From: Reticulitermes speratus
Taxonomy: Eukaryota > Arthropoda > Insecta > Blattodea > Rhinotermitidae
Assembly (NCBI GenBank): GCA_021186555.1
Contig: JAJKFL010000004.1
Location: 15,085,807-15,149,806 of the forward strand
Length of the DNA stretch: 64,000 nt
Direction: 5' to 3'
The translations under genes were made by a program, and so were the position numbers. A model generated the notes under the pieces. The model was not told the origin of the DNA. It ran no database searches and was given only the letters and a program-made list of their open reading frames with translations. Positions 35,195 through 45,399 of this stretch are shown in pieces (the first letter of the stretch is position 1; each line of letters begins with the position of its first letter).

Positions 35195-36268
35195 TATATT
35201 CTTTTAATATCGGAAGCGTTTACCCAAGAGCTGAATTTCTCGTGGTACCCTATCCACTTGACAAGATGCTGTTTAATGCCGCCCTTTGTACGAGAACGCA
35301 GTATTTTATCTATTTGAAATTCTGTATCTGGAGACAATGTAACCTTTACTAGTTCGTAGTTGTAAAACTGACCCTCAATAGGCTGACTGCGTAAGTCTTC
35401 AACTTCGTACACAGGTTGAGGAATGCGGTGAATGACTTTCACTACCCTAAATATTTGTGTGGAATACGTCTGCTCATAGCCTTTGAGCAAATTTTAACTT
35501 TTCTTTTGTTATACGCACAAAGTCACCAACTCTAAATTTAACACGCCCTCGGGGAATAACTGCACTTTGGCTATGCAGTCTCTGCCACACAGCGTAAATG
35601 TTGGAAGGGTTGATATTTCTTGGAGCCATTCCTATAGTTGAATGAATAGTATTATTGTATCCCTCTAAAAGCTTTTGTAGAATATTAATGTATCTACATG
35701 TATTATTTTTTGTAAAATACTTATACATTTTACTTTTCAGAGTCCTATTAAATCTTTCAATTACGGAAGCTTTAATGTCTGGATTATGTGTCGTATGAAA
35801 ACTTATCCCTTGATTCTTTAGATACTTTTGAACTGTTGCATTTACAAACTCGGTTCCTTTATCTGACTGTAATGTAAGCGGTTGTCTATTTTTAAATAAA
35901 GTTTTCAATGCTGTTGTAACAGAAGCCCCTGTTTTGTCTTTTAACGGCAAACTTCCACGCGTACCGTGAAAACACGTCAATAACTGTTAGAAGATCTTTA
36001 TGTCCACTGTTATATCGAGACAGACTGCTAAGTCTGCTAGATCCATTTCCCATACATAATCAATATTTGTGACAGTGTATGGGTTGCGGGGAAAATGTTT
36101 TCGCACCGGTTTGTGAAGCGTATATGTATCCTGCGAACTTAACCACTCCTCAACGTCTTTTTTATTAATTTTACTAGCCTTTACCAACTTTGAAACAGAC
36201 CCGAATCCCGCAGGATGTTTGGGATCGAAATAAAGTTTTCCTATGGGGTTTACTCTACGGATTCCCAT
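35194..36268 (-). pseudogene. Polinton integrase (rve family) with C-terminal chromodomain, three frameshifts
   Basis: Inserts the element, giving the 6-bp duplication. Pieces: 36268-35987 (N-terminal part, YVWEMDLADLA with the first catalytic Asp); a short middle piece in another frame around 35940-36000 (TVIDVFSRYAW); 35980-35474 (LKDKTGASVTTALKTLF, LQSDKGTEF with the second Asp, ASVIERFNRTLKSKM with the catalytic Glu, then VGDFVRITKEKLKF); and 35490-35194 (YEVEDLR, then a chromodomain QIDKILRSRTKGG...HLVKWIGYHEKFSSWV). Frame changes fall near 36010, 35955 and 35485. The catalytic residues survive, but no continuous protein is encoded. Confidence 0.9.
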
Positions 36269-36968
36269 GCTATATTTCGTTTAGGTGAATCATTAAACAG
36301 TCGCGAAATAAAACGCGTATATTTTACACCCTTATTTGCTCTGAAATACCGGTAGGGCTGAAATCAACTCTATGCGCATTGGACTGCAACAATATCTGTT
36401 TATATGCATGTTTGTCTTGGAGAGTGACTTTATTATTATCGGGTCGCGACTTAGTTAGTAATTCCCACAGACCGCGTGTAGCTTTAAACCGCTTACTATC
36501 CACAAACACGTGTTTGTTACTAAATTTAAACTTTGAACTGCCAATCTTGAAAGAGCCACCAACATTATCCTGGTATACTCCGAACGTAGGGTCATGCGAT
36601 ACTTTACGTTTTAATACACCTTGAATGTACTTTGTATGTACAGGTGAAATACTTTCAGCATCAGTTTCAGATTCTGTATCTGCAGTTTCAGTGTTAAATA
36701 CAGGCACTGAACCTATTATTCGTTTACGTTTAGTTTTAAATGTAGGTTTGCTATCAGGGGTACCACCTGTTTCTATTATTGGTATACGGATAGGATCACG
36801 TTTTCGCTTTTCTGTTTTCAAGTAAGGGTCTTGATGCAGACGAACCTTTGTCCATTTATTAAAACTATGATCGTTACTTTTAAGTATGGTTTTGACTGGT
36901 GGTGGTGACGATGTGAAACGATTTTCCCAAAGTTCTGGAGGTATTAAAATCATACGTTTTAAAGCCAT
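36250..36968 (-). pseudogene. conserved Polinton accessory protein (GLWELLTK motif), late frameshift
   Basis: A 214-codon frame from ATG 36968, between the pX-like gene and the integrase. Basic N-terminal two thirds with an acidic TADTESETDAES patch. The C-terminal block KATRGLWELLTKSRP ... YKQILLQSNAHRVDFSPTG is a signature I recognise from Polinton accessory proteins of unknown function. After about 36345 the similarity continues in another frame (ANKGVKYTRFISRLF) to a stop at 36250, overlapping the integrase ATG by 19 bp. One indel therefore truncates the last ~30 residues. Confidence 0.7.
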
Positions 36969-36971
36969 TTA

Positions 36972-37304
36972 TTAATTATTGTTAGTAACTAGAGCCCCGA
37001 TGACACTAGATAAAATACTGGTAAGCAAAGGAACTATGAACCCTCCTTTCTGAATTAAAAGTTTACGCTTGCTTTTAAAACTAACCTTTGGATTGACTAG
37101 CTCACGTAACCTGTTCTTATATTTACCAAGTTTACTCTTTTCGTCTGTAGATAATTTATGATTCCCGTTAAGTGTATTTATAGCACATTCAACAATAACT
37201 TTTATCAACTCGTCACTTGCAGAAGAGAGTAAAGCACGTCTAGCTTGTGGCTTGGCGTCTTTAAGAACGTGCAGGTAATGATATTGTGATTTCACTCGGT
37301 TCAT
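36972..37304 (-). CDS. pX-like small protein with C-terminal hydrophobic GGF segment
   Basis: 110 codons, ATG 37304, overlapping the ATPase 3' end by 44 bp and ending 3 bp before the next ATG (36968). The N-terminal two thirds is helical and basic (SKLGKYKNRLRELV, KSKRKLLIQK). The end is GGFIVPLLTSILSSVIGALV, a single hydrophobic segment. This recurring Polinton/adintovirus gene downstream of the ATPase has been likened to adenovirus pX or membrane-active proteins. The role is inferred, not shown. The frame is intact. Confidence 0.7.
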   Translation of the reverse strand: MNRVKSQYHYLHVLKDAKPQARRALLSSASDELIKVIVECAINTLNGNHKLSTDEKSKLGKYKNRLRELVNPKVSFKSKRKLLIQKGGFIVPLLTSILSSVIGALVTNNN

Positions 37305-37920
37305 TACTTTCTACAGGTGCAAACACCTCAGTTACTTCACCAGGAAATATCTTTGTTCTAAATCTTAACAGATCATTAATGGATTGTGTTAAATCAAGAA
37401 ATAAATAAGAATGTGGGTCTTTACAAACTTCTAAATACGTTTTATGAAAGCTAGAAATATTCTCAGGATAGACTTGTCGAGCAAGGTGTACAATTTGTGT
37501 CTTGTCTCTGGGGTTTTTAAATACCACTATATATTTACTGTTGAGAGAAATATCACGTGAAGATTGGCTCTGATGAAAAAGGTTTTGCGTAATTAGCACC
37601 AAACTAATATTCCTGTGATGTGATCCTTTAGTAAATAATTCGCTGACTTTTGTAGAATAAGCAGAGTCCATCAAATCATCTAACACAATTAATGTGGGAA
37701 CATGTTTAGGATTATCAAAATTAGGAACACCTTTAACAAATGATACGTCTTTTAGGTGATGTGGGGCGTTATTTTCACTATGGCACCAGACAATATTATC
37801 ATACACCGTGTCACAAAGCTGCTCTCTGCACTGTAATAATCTAATAACAAATGTTGACTTTCCGCATGAACTTGGACCGGCTACTATTAGAGTAACTGGA
37901 TGTTGAAGCTTCAGCGTCAT
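37261..37920 (-). CDS. Polinton genome-packaging ATPase (FtsK/HerA, A32-like)
   Basis: 219 codons from ATG 37920. P-loop ATPase: Walker A GPSSCGKST (residues 15-23), Walker B TLIVLDD (76-82) and a sensor-type LVLITQNLFHQ (107-117). Its length and motif spacing are those of Polinton and A32-like packaging ATPases, which are expected to pump the genome into capsids. It follows PolB on the same strand after about 135 bp, and its 3' end overlaps the pX-like gene. The frame is intact, in contrast to PolB and integrase. Confidence 0.93.
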   Translation of the reverse strand: MTLKLQHPVTLIVAGPSSCGKSTFVIRLLQCREQLCDTVYDNIVWCHSENNAPHHLKDVSFVKGVPNFDNPKHVPTLIVLDDLMDSAYSTKVSELFTKGSHHRNISLVLITQNLFHQSQSSRDISLNSKYIVVFKNPRDKTQIVHLARQVYPENISSFHKTYLEVCKDPHSYLFLDLTQSINDLLRFRTKIFPGEVTEVFAPVESNEPSEITISLPARS

Positions 37921-38054
37921 ACTCTAAACTGAAGTTAAATGCATAATGACGCCTCTATTTATGAATTTATGCAAGCCTAAACAAATTTCAAAGCCGAAAA
38001 ATGTTTTTATTGTTTCAGAAGCCTAAATGTATTTGAACAAATTTCTTTTTCCAT

Positions 38055-41000
38055 CTAATAGCCGTAAGGAAGTGAGTCAAAGTTGTCTGTAAGCCGGCGC
38101 TTCTTAAAGACCACTTTGTACTCCTTCGATTAGGGCTCCGACACAACCATACCACCATGTTTACGTTTAATCTTCTTTGGATTGTGTACATGTACAGGGT
38201 CCGCATTTTCCAAAATCATATTCCTTAGAGAAGTAAAGTTCACTACCTTGGAATTCTCATAATTCAGGGTAATGCCCTTTACTTTACATTTAGTTGTTCG
38301 TTCTCCATTTGAGGGGCAAAAGACAGAGAAAGCATAGTTCTTAGGGCCACCTGAAACAAACTCCTCAATATAGGAGGCCGCGCCAAACTCCTCCAACTCA
38401 TTTGTGAGGTCGCCCAGATAATCTCCTGTCTTCACTTTAGTGGGTTCACCTACGTTGTGAATGTAGATGACAGAGTCGGTGTCGCAATAGAGGACAGACT
38501 CCCCCAACTCGCTCAGATACTCATACAGTTTTAATCGAGCTTGACTAGTCACGTATGCCGCTACGGCAACATTGACGTTCTTTCCTGTGGCTATGTTTTC
38601 CTCGGTGTGCTTCCAGGAAACCCATGCCACTTCATCGTTTGGGAATATAAGGCTAGTAACCTCAGTACCCGGACATGTGATCAGCTCATAAAACTCTTTC
38701 TCTGAGGTCACGACAGATATCTGGGTCTTATTCTGGTTCTGTGCCCATTTACCCCACATTGAGTTTAATTTTAACTTTGCCAAAGTTCGCTGCCCCGCAT
38801 TTTTTGAAATAGATGCCTTGTCTAGAGAAATTCCCTCTGCGCGCCGGTAGTCCTCAATGTATTGATCTTTGTCATCTTCACTTTGCACCCAGGATGGGAA
38901 ACCAGATGATTCTTGTTTCAATTTCAGGAACATGTTGACATACTGTGCAAAGAGTCCACCTGAGTTAGCGTCATCTTTTACATAGCGTGTCACATCATAT
39001 TCCCAAAATTCAAACACATCTACCAAGCTGTAACCCATCTCTACAGCTTTGCAGACTTCATCTATAACCCATGTACCGACTATACATCGTTCCTCATCAG
39101 AATGTGTACAGCCGGCCTGTTGCATAGTGTCAGCGCATTTACAACACAAAGGGAACATCAGCTTGGAATTGCTCTTATACGGAAGTACTGGATGATACAG
39201 CTTCCTAGGTGGCAAAACCTTACACGTAATTATCCCATCCCTAGCCAGGCAGTCGGTAGGACAGTCTGCACCCACGTACACTTTTGGGTGGCCAATAGGA
39301 AATTTCCCATACTTGCAAATGTAGGGATACAGATTGATCACATCTACATAGTGTATTTCCTCACCTTGCTTGGCTTTGTACCACATCTTCGTAGCCAGTT
39401 CTACCACCGTACAAGGCATCCCGAATATTAATGGGTGAGTTCTTCACATAGGGGTGTGAGCCAAGTTCTTTTTGCAGTTCAAGATTGTCGCGGAGTAATT
39501 TTTTAAACTCACAACCCCAGATCGAAATAACTTTATAACCAGCATCTCTGATCTTTTGCAACCTCGCCATTGTCTCCTCATACCTGCTCAGCAATGTCTC
39601 GTCAGTGTTACCAATGAGCTTGTGACGATTGGGCATACATGGACACCCGTGCCAAAAACACCCTAGGTATTCAAAGACTTCCCTAGTCTCTGCACAATAC
39701 CCATCAACTTTCAGATTTGGTACCCCATCCAAACGAACTTCCCTCCCATTCCCTGCACAAGTAATATCCTTAGTCCGACCAATGTACGCCAGCCATTGAA
39801 GAGCTTCAACAGACTGGCGGTCACCCATTCGGTACCCCCCTCTCGGGATTAGACCCACAGTATCGGGTTTCAGAAACATTGTACGAAATACCTTGTTGCA
39901 AATGGATGATATAGTGATGGCCTCACGAAACGGATCCATCTTTACCAAATTCAAAAACAAATTCCTAAAAGCGGTACATGCCTGCCTCAGTACATTGACG
40001 TCGTCCATACAGTAGGCCAAGAGCTCTTCCTTATTACGGAAAATTTTGTCTTTTTGCTCCTCGTACCACTGCAAAAATCGGGATCTCTCATCACTGGACA
40101 TAAAGTCCGCCCCATAGAACTTGGGTTCAGGATAAGACCCCACATAGTCTAAATTCTCGGCCGTATTGAAATAATGGGGATAGTACCCCTTCCTGCATGT
40201 GAGGTCGAATGATTTGGGCATGTTTTTCAGCGACATCGGGATGAAGTTCAAGGAGTCAACAAAGCAGATATGCTCAACAGACATACAAAGAACTTTCGTA
40301 CCATCCATTATCAACTTTGGTATCCATCTTAGTTCAAGAAACCGTCTCAGTAGAAACTGTGCATCGTATCCGCGAGAGTTATGTGAAATAACATACAGCT
40401 TATCCGCGAATGGTCTGGACAGCCGGAGGTAATCAATAAATTTGCCTATGGGGTCCTGCCAAAACACGTGGACACGCTTGCCGCACTGTTCACAATCGAT
40501 ACTTAAGTCATCATTGGCTTCGCACTTTGAACACATTTGCTGAGCACATATAAGATTCGGTACGTGTTCGAAAGACCCATCACGCTTCTCAAGATCTTGC
40601 GTACACTCCGTATCAAAGAAAACGTACATAAATCTGTTTGAAAGTCTGCTAGGTTTCAGTGGAGCCATGTAGCAAAGATGGCCTGAAGGTTGAATTTTGT
40701 TACACAAATTACAAAATTTCTTAAAACATTCATGCTTATTACCAGAAGTTACTACGAAACTGCAATTTCTGCATACTTGTTTCCACTGGCACACTAGCTT
40801 TCCTTTCACTCTCAGGGTAAGATGATTTTGAAAACACTTTTCAATAGGAAATATCCTGTTACATGCAGCGCAATACCTAGAATCACCTTTAGCACATGGT
40901 GGTGTGGCTGTACAGAGAGAGCAAGCTTTGTCACACGTATGTGTCCAGTCGTATAGTGCGTCACACGCGTTGCATACAAATCTCTTTGCCATAGCTGCCT

Positions 41001-41891
41001 TAATGTTAGTAATTACATTATAGTGCCCCGTGTCCGAATCATACAGGAGGTACAATTTCTTGTCCGAAAGGGAATTTCCACTAAAAATGAGTCTATCGGG
41101 ACTCAGTCCGTCATAAACCACAATTTTGTAGTCCGAAAGATGGTCTTGAAACTGCTGAAGTTCTTCAAGGCCCCCGCCATTGCTTAAATCAACACCGGAA
41201 GCCTTGAGGAGTTCTTCAACAGGGTGATCAAGTTTATATCCATTCCTATATGATTTGTACATGGGGTCACTATTAACCCCGGCCATAGCAATAATTAGGG
41301 CGTGAGCCAAACACAGAAAAGCAGCCTTTACAACGACGATGCTTCTCTTAATTGCACTCAATACATCGATTGAACGCCCCTTCGTCTTCTGAGCATGTTT
41401 TCCGTTTCCAACTGGCATCCTAACATGGTCCAGACGCACTTCGAGTCGGTCAGTCAAACCAAACCGAGCGTTACTCTGGATGACCTTCCCGAGTACTTGC
41501 CAGACCACATCAGGTTTCAATTGGTCACGGCGACGCAGACTAATCCCAACCACCTTATCCTCGACATTCTCCGTATTTCGAATGGTGAGCCCCACCATAT
41601 CTCTATTTGGCACTTCGTCAACTAGATAGTTTGTCAGCCCTGTAATGCATTCCTTGAGGTAAGTGGAAGGGTCCTGCTCCGCTCTCGGGGGTTAAATTTG
41701 ATCAACAAACTTCGCCCGGTTGCGTTAAATTTTGGAAAAGATTTTGAAGTCTCATCCAAAATTTCAAATGGTAGCTCTACTGCTGTCTCTAACACCGGGT
41801 TATTTATGTCAGGTGAACTAGCCTCCAACTCCGTCCGTTCTTCCGTTAAGGAGGGAACTTCAGAAGAAGGAAAAGCTCTCTGCCTGTTCAT
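38055..41891 (-). pseudogene. Polinton protein-primed DNA polymerase B, two frameshifts and one stop
   Basis: Replicates the element by protein priming. N-terminal piece 41891-41634; main exonuclease piece 41613-39361 (its left boundary is GTG, not a start, and the frame is open to about 41692); polymerase piece 39419-38130. Visible: zinc-binding cysteines (residues about 213-315 of the main piece), ExoI FFDTEC (332-337), ExoII HNSRGYDAQF (411-420), ExoIII YCMDDVNVLR (534-543), an endonuclease-like EVFEYLGCFWHGCP block (645-658), motif A VDVINLYP, motif B KLKLNSMWGK and motif C YCDTDS. Breaks: a C-run near 41690, about 39390-39400, and TAA at 38130-38132. Beyond the TAA the frame continues to 38055 and ends in the family-typical LPYGY. 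All catalytic motifs survive. Confidence 0.93.
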
Positions 41892-42616
41892 AAACAGTTT
41901 TTTTTGCCATGATATATAACAATTCTTATGAACTCACTTACTTGATACTTGTCGAAAATTGTGGATATTCAGTTATATTCAGCAGCCAAAATATATTCAG
42001 TCTTCTTAACAATCAGCGTGGCAACTTGCAGTCCTACAATTATATTCTTCACCGTAGCGTAGACAAATGTAGAATAAGAAATAAATGTTTCAGCCACCAG
42101 TTATATAGATTCTAATATTCTAAAATACATTTGCCCCTAATGTGTTGCCTCAGGGGTAAAGCCACATGGATCTTGCTATACCCTGTCGACTTGCTCTAAA
42201 TAGTTCACCAACTTGTTCAAACATTGCCTTAGGCTACGAGTGTCTGGCGTCTAAAAGTCTAGGCCTAGTGCAACAAGTTCAGACTTGATTTCTTCATATT
42301 CGAGTGCGATATATTATAAGTTTAACGCGATTTCAATTGCATTTATATATTTGTTCAAACAATACTTCAGGCTACGTGCGTTGGCGTCTAAAAGTCTAGG
42401 CCGAGTGCATCGAGTTCAGACTTGATTCCTTCATATTCGAGTGCGATATATTTTTCATTATAAGTCTAACTGGCCGAGCGTAACGTTGTGTCTCAGTGCA
42501 TTCAAACTGGTGCTGTTCATCGACATACTTTAATATAAGGTAAGTTTCACATCAAAGTTAAATTCAGTGTTTAAATCAAACTGTTGCAAAAGTCTATATT
42601 ATTTTATTCTTTACAG
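41892..42616. promoter_or_regulatory. divergent intergenic region with ~130-bp direct repeat
   Basis: Separates the leftward and rightward gene blocks and so should hold both promoters. About 42215-42345 and 42350-42475 are diverged direct repeats sharing GGCGTCTAAAAGTCTAGGCC, GAGTTCAGACTTGATT (first copy CAAG...) and TTCATATTCGAGTGCGATAT. No TATA box is assigned. The first-exon donor at 42540 lies in its right end. Confidence 0.55.
42540..42616 (+). other. putative 77-bp intron in the 5' leader of the right PC4-like gene
   Basis: Donor AAG|GTAAGT at 42540 and acceptor TTCTTTACAG ending 42616, directly before the chosen ATG. Length and signals fit insect introns. Not experimentally shown. 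Confidence 0.5.
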
Positions 42617-43126
42617 ATGTCGGCTCTGTTAAACCGTACTTACTTTCTCGACATTGCGAAAACTAAAAGTGTCACAGTATTTCTTGACGCTTTCCTAACA
42701 CCACAAGTTAATATCGCTAGTTCTTCCAATCACGTAGTGTTAAATCCTACTGCTTGGTTCACCCTAGTGTCTTTTAAGAATGGGATACCAAACAACACTG
42801 TCTATTATCTCGGCGACAACCACCATTTCATCCAAAAGTATTATAATCGCCATATTCAAATTAGATGCAACAACGGGCATGTGCTATTAAGTCATGTGCA
42901 GTGGAAAAATCTTATATATTTAAATAACTTGTGCATAAATTCGCAAATTTTAACGCTCTTTGAGTCTCATCAGCAATTAGTACAATGGCGCGATAATTGT
43001 CTGCAAACACAATCATTTTATACACCCCCACCAATAAATGGTATTGACTTTCAATTGCTGTATAACACATACACGCCAAAGACATTTATTCCGGTACCTT
43101 GCTATGTTAATGTTGTGCATTTCTAA
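42617..43126 (+). CDS. PC4-like DNA-binding protein candidate (right paralogue)
   Basis: 169 codons from ATG 42617. The longer ORF from 42584 would start inside a predicted leader intron. It is homologous to 31131-31607 at the opposite end: LLNRTYFLDIAKTK, FLDAFLTPQVNIASSS, VVLNPTAWFTLVSF, QWRDNCLQ, YTPPPINGIDFQLLY. The two halves ending VVLNPTAWF and HVLLSHVQWKNL each resemble the strand-strand-helix of PC4-type single-strand DNA-binding proteins. This is a weak resemblance and my inference. First gene of the rightward block, frame intact. Both copies point outward at the TIRs, suggesting an end-associated function. Confidence 0.65.
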   Translation: MSALLNRTYFLDIAKTKSVTVFLDAFLTPQVNIASSSNHVVLNPTAWFTLVSFKNGIPNNTVYYLGDNHHFIQKYYNRHIQIRCNNGHVLLSHVQWKNLIYLNNLCINSQILTLFESHQQLVQWRDNCLQTQSFYTPPPINGIDFQLLYNTYTPKTFIPVPCYVNVVHF

Positions 43127-43304
43127 ATTCATAAATAGACCTGTACTACTGTGGCGACAAAACGTCTGAGCATTAGGGCTGGAAGTTAGAAATAACCTTC
43201 CGTAGCTAGAAAGTAGTTGTGCATTCCAATCATATTTCCATCTTTATATTTCTGTGGTGTTAGGGACGTCTTGCAAGCCATCGTAGAATTGACATTACTT
43301 CTGT

Positions 43305-43392
43305 GTAAGTATAAAATGCGTTTAACATTATTATTAATGTAAATTTTCCGTAAATTTTCAGGTTTTAAGTATTAATTGTTTATTTTTTGCAG
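43305..43392 (+). other. putative 88-bp intron in the 5' leader of the last rightward gene
   Basis: Donor TGT|GTAAGT at 43305 and acceptor TATTTTTTGCAG ending 43392, eight bases before ATG 43401. Same arrangement as the preceding gene. Confidence 0.5.
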
Positions 43393-43400
43393 GCTACACG

Positions 43401-44201
43401 ATGGATTTACTTGATATTTCTACCGTAGCATTCGGTAGCGGCGTGGACATGAATCGTCTATCTAACGACTTAAATCAACTGGTTGGAGTGGGCATTTGGC
43501 ATGACACCTACAAAGTTCAAAATACAAAGTGGCTGTGGCTTGTAAGCGACATCGTATCAGCAATGAATAGTGACAAAGTGTTGTGTGGTGTGGCCGGAGT
43601 GTATCCTGGCTATGTAGCAGGAATTCTGAATCAGGTGACTGAAATTAACTTTTATGTACTCTGTAAGGAACAAGTGAAGTATTCAGACTATATTGAAAAA
43701 TTCATTTCCGGTCGGGAGTGTACTATTTCGTTTATGTCCGTTCCGGGAAACTATTGTAAGCTATCTTCTTCCAGTGGTGAATCTATTGTAATAAAATTCG
43801 AAACAAGAAACATTGAGGGTGAACTTCCATCAGTACTGACATTTGCATACGATCTGTTGAAAAACATTCGTTTATCGTCATTAGCGTACGTCATAGTGTA
43901 CGATAATAAACGCGTAAGCTTCATCACAAACCACGTGTTGACTTGCAAACATGATTGTGTGTTAGATGAACGTACAGGTTACATAAATGAACCAAAGCGC
44001 CTTGCCAATTGCAAAGTTGAAACCAGTCGTTGTTCAGTGCATCCCTACAAAAAGTTTCCTTGGTACCCTTTGTTCTGTACAAAGAAATCTCACCATTTTT
44101 ATGGGTTGCCTCATTGTGGTTGTAAATTGTGTGTGAAAAATGGACCTGCAACTTTAAAGTCGCTGTGTGTAAATACATTGGGAAACATGCTTCCTCGTTA
44201 A
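43401..44201 (+). CDS. nucleotidyltransferase-like accessory protein (putative)
   Basis: 266 codons, intact, ending 44 bp before the right TIR. Residues about 60-90 (VLCGVAGVYPGYVAGI then TEINFYVLCKE) recall the G-G ... D-x-D core of minimal nucleotidyltransferase folds found in insect element proteins. The first G is changed and the acidic pair reads E-x-N, so activity is doubtful. The C-terminal part has cysteine/histidine clusters (CKHDC, CSVHPYKKFPWYPLFC, HCGCKLC) that may bind zinc. I do not recognise a named family with certainty. A Polinton-specific regulator is the alternative. Confidence 0.45.
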   Translation: MDLLDISTVAFGSGVDMNRLSNDLNQLVGVGIWHDTYKVQNTKWLWLVSDIVSAMNSDKVLCGVAGVYPGYVAGILNQVTEINFYVLCKEQVKYSDYIEKFISGRECTISFMSVPGNYCKLSSSSGESIVIKFETRNIEGELPSVLTFAYDLLKNIRLSSLAYVIVYDNKRVSFITNHVLTCKHDCVLDERTGYINEPKRLANCKVETSRCSVHPYKKFPWYPLFCTKKSHHFYGLPHCGCKLCVKNGPATLKSLCVNTLGNMLPR

Positions 44202-44589
44202 TACAACAACAACAAGTTACTGAATAAATGTAAGTACTAAAAGTGAATTGTGTTCTTCATTTCAGTTTAATAAAAACCTATTCCTATCCTTTAAAAAAAG
44301 AAAGAGGTAATTGGCATAGGTAGTATTCGAATACATCCAACAAAATCTTTATTTTCAAAATAGCAAGTGTACTATTTGCGTGTGTAAACAAACCTTTCTA
44401 ATTTCAAGAATAGTTCAACTTCTAGTCCCTACACATGTTTGTACATGATCCGGCTGCCCTACTTTCTATTTTCAAAATAGCATAGCACGCCACACTGTCT
44501 CCGCTTTCTATAATGTTTAATATTCATAAATATACATTAATACCCTATTTTCACAAGTTAATAAAATTAATTAAATGTAAAAACTAAAA

Positions 44590-44674
44590 GAAAGGGGTAA
44601 TTAAGGTAGGCAGTATTCGAACCTAGGATCTTGTGATCATAAGTCCTACACCTTACCACTTAACCACCCCTTTC
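44590..44674 (-). ncRNA. tRNA-like pol III unit in right TIR
   Basis: Mirror of 30656-30740, also 85 nt with the same 8-bp closing stem. A-box TGGTTAAGTGG. The B-box GGTTCGAATAC is closer to consensus than in the left copy. The differences between the copies spare both boxes. Confidence 0.55.
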
Positions 44675-44754
44675 AATTACATATAGCTATTATAACCTAT
44701 ACTCAAACCACTCATATATATAGCATCAAGCAGTCATCTATTTTAAATAACTTT

Positions 44755-45380
44755 TAAATTTACCGCGTTTCCGTAATATTATTAAAATTTAAACTTACCG
44801 CGTCTCCTTCATATTACTAAAATTAAAATTTACCGCGCTTCCCTCATATTATTAAATATACCGCGTAGCATTCTTGTAACATTTAAATTTACCGCGTTTC
44901 CGTAATATTATTAAAATTTACACTTACCGCGTATCCACTATATTACTAAAATTAAAACTTAGCGCCATCTTTTAACATTTAAATTTACCGCGTTTCCGTT
45001 ATATTATTAAAATTTAAACTTAGCGCGCTTTCGTAATATTATTAAAATTTAAACTTAGCGCCGTTTACCAACATTTAAAAATACCGCGTCTCCTTATATT
45101 AATTAATTTAGTTTAATATTTAAATTTAACTACGCGTTTCGTAATATTATTAAAATTTAAACTTAGCGCCGTTTACCAACATTTAAAAATACCGCGTCTC
45201 CTTTATATTATTAATATTTAAATTTACCGCGTTTCGTATATTATTAAAATTTAAACTTAGCGCCCATACCGCGCCATATATTAAAAATTTAAAATTACCG
45301 CGCTCTTCGTCAAAATTTTAAAATTAAATTACGCCATCCCCCATATTTAAATTAATTATGTATAAATTCAAATTTCGCGC
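44755..45380. repeat. AT-rich tandem array, right TIR
   Basis: Mirror of the left array: TTACCGCG(T/C)(T/C)TCC and ATATTATTAAAATTTAAA units at about 35-40-bp spacing. Confidence 0.85.
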
Positions 45381-45399
45381 CATTTCTTTGTTACTTCAT

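Noticed and set aside
39361..39419. Programmed ribosomal frameshift between the two large PolB ORFs
   Set aside because: No slippery heptamer or downstream structure is evident, and two further lesions in the same gene make decay simpler.
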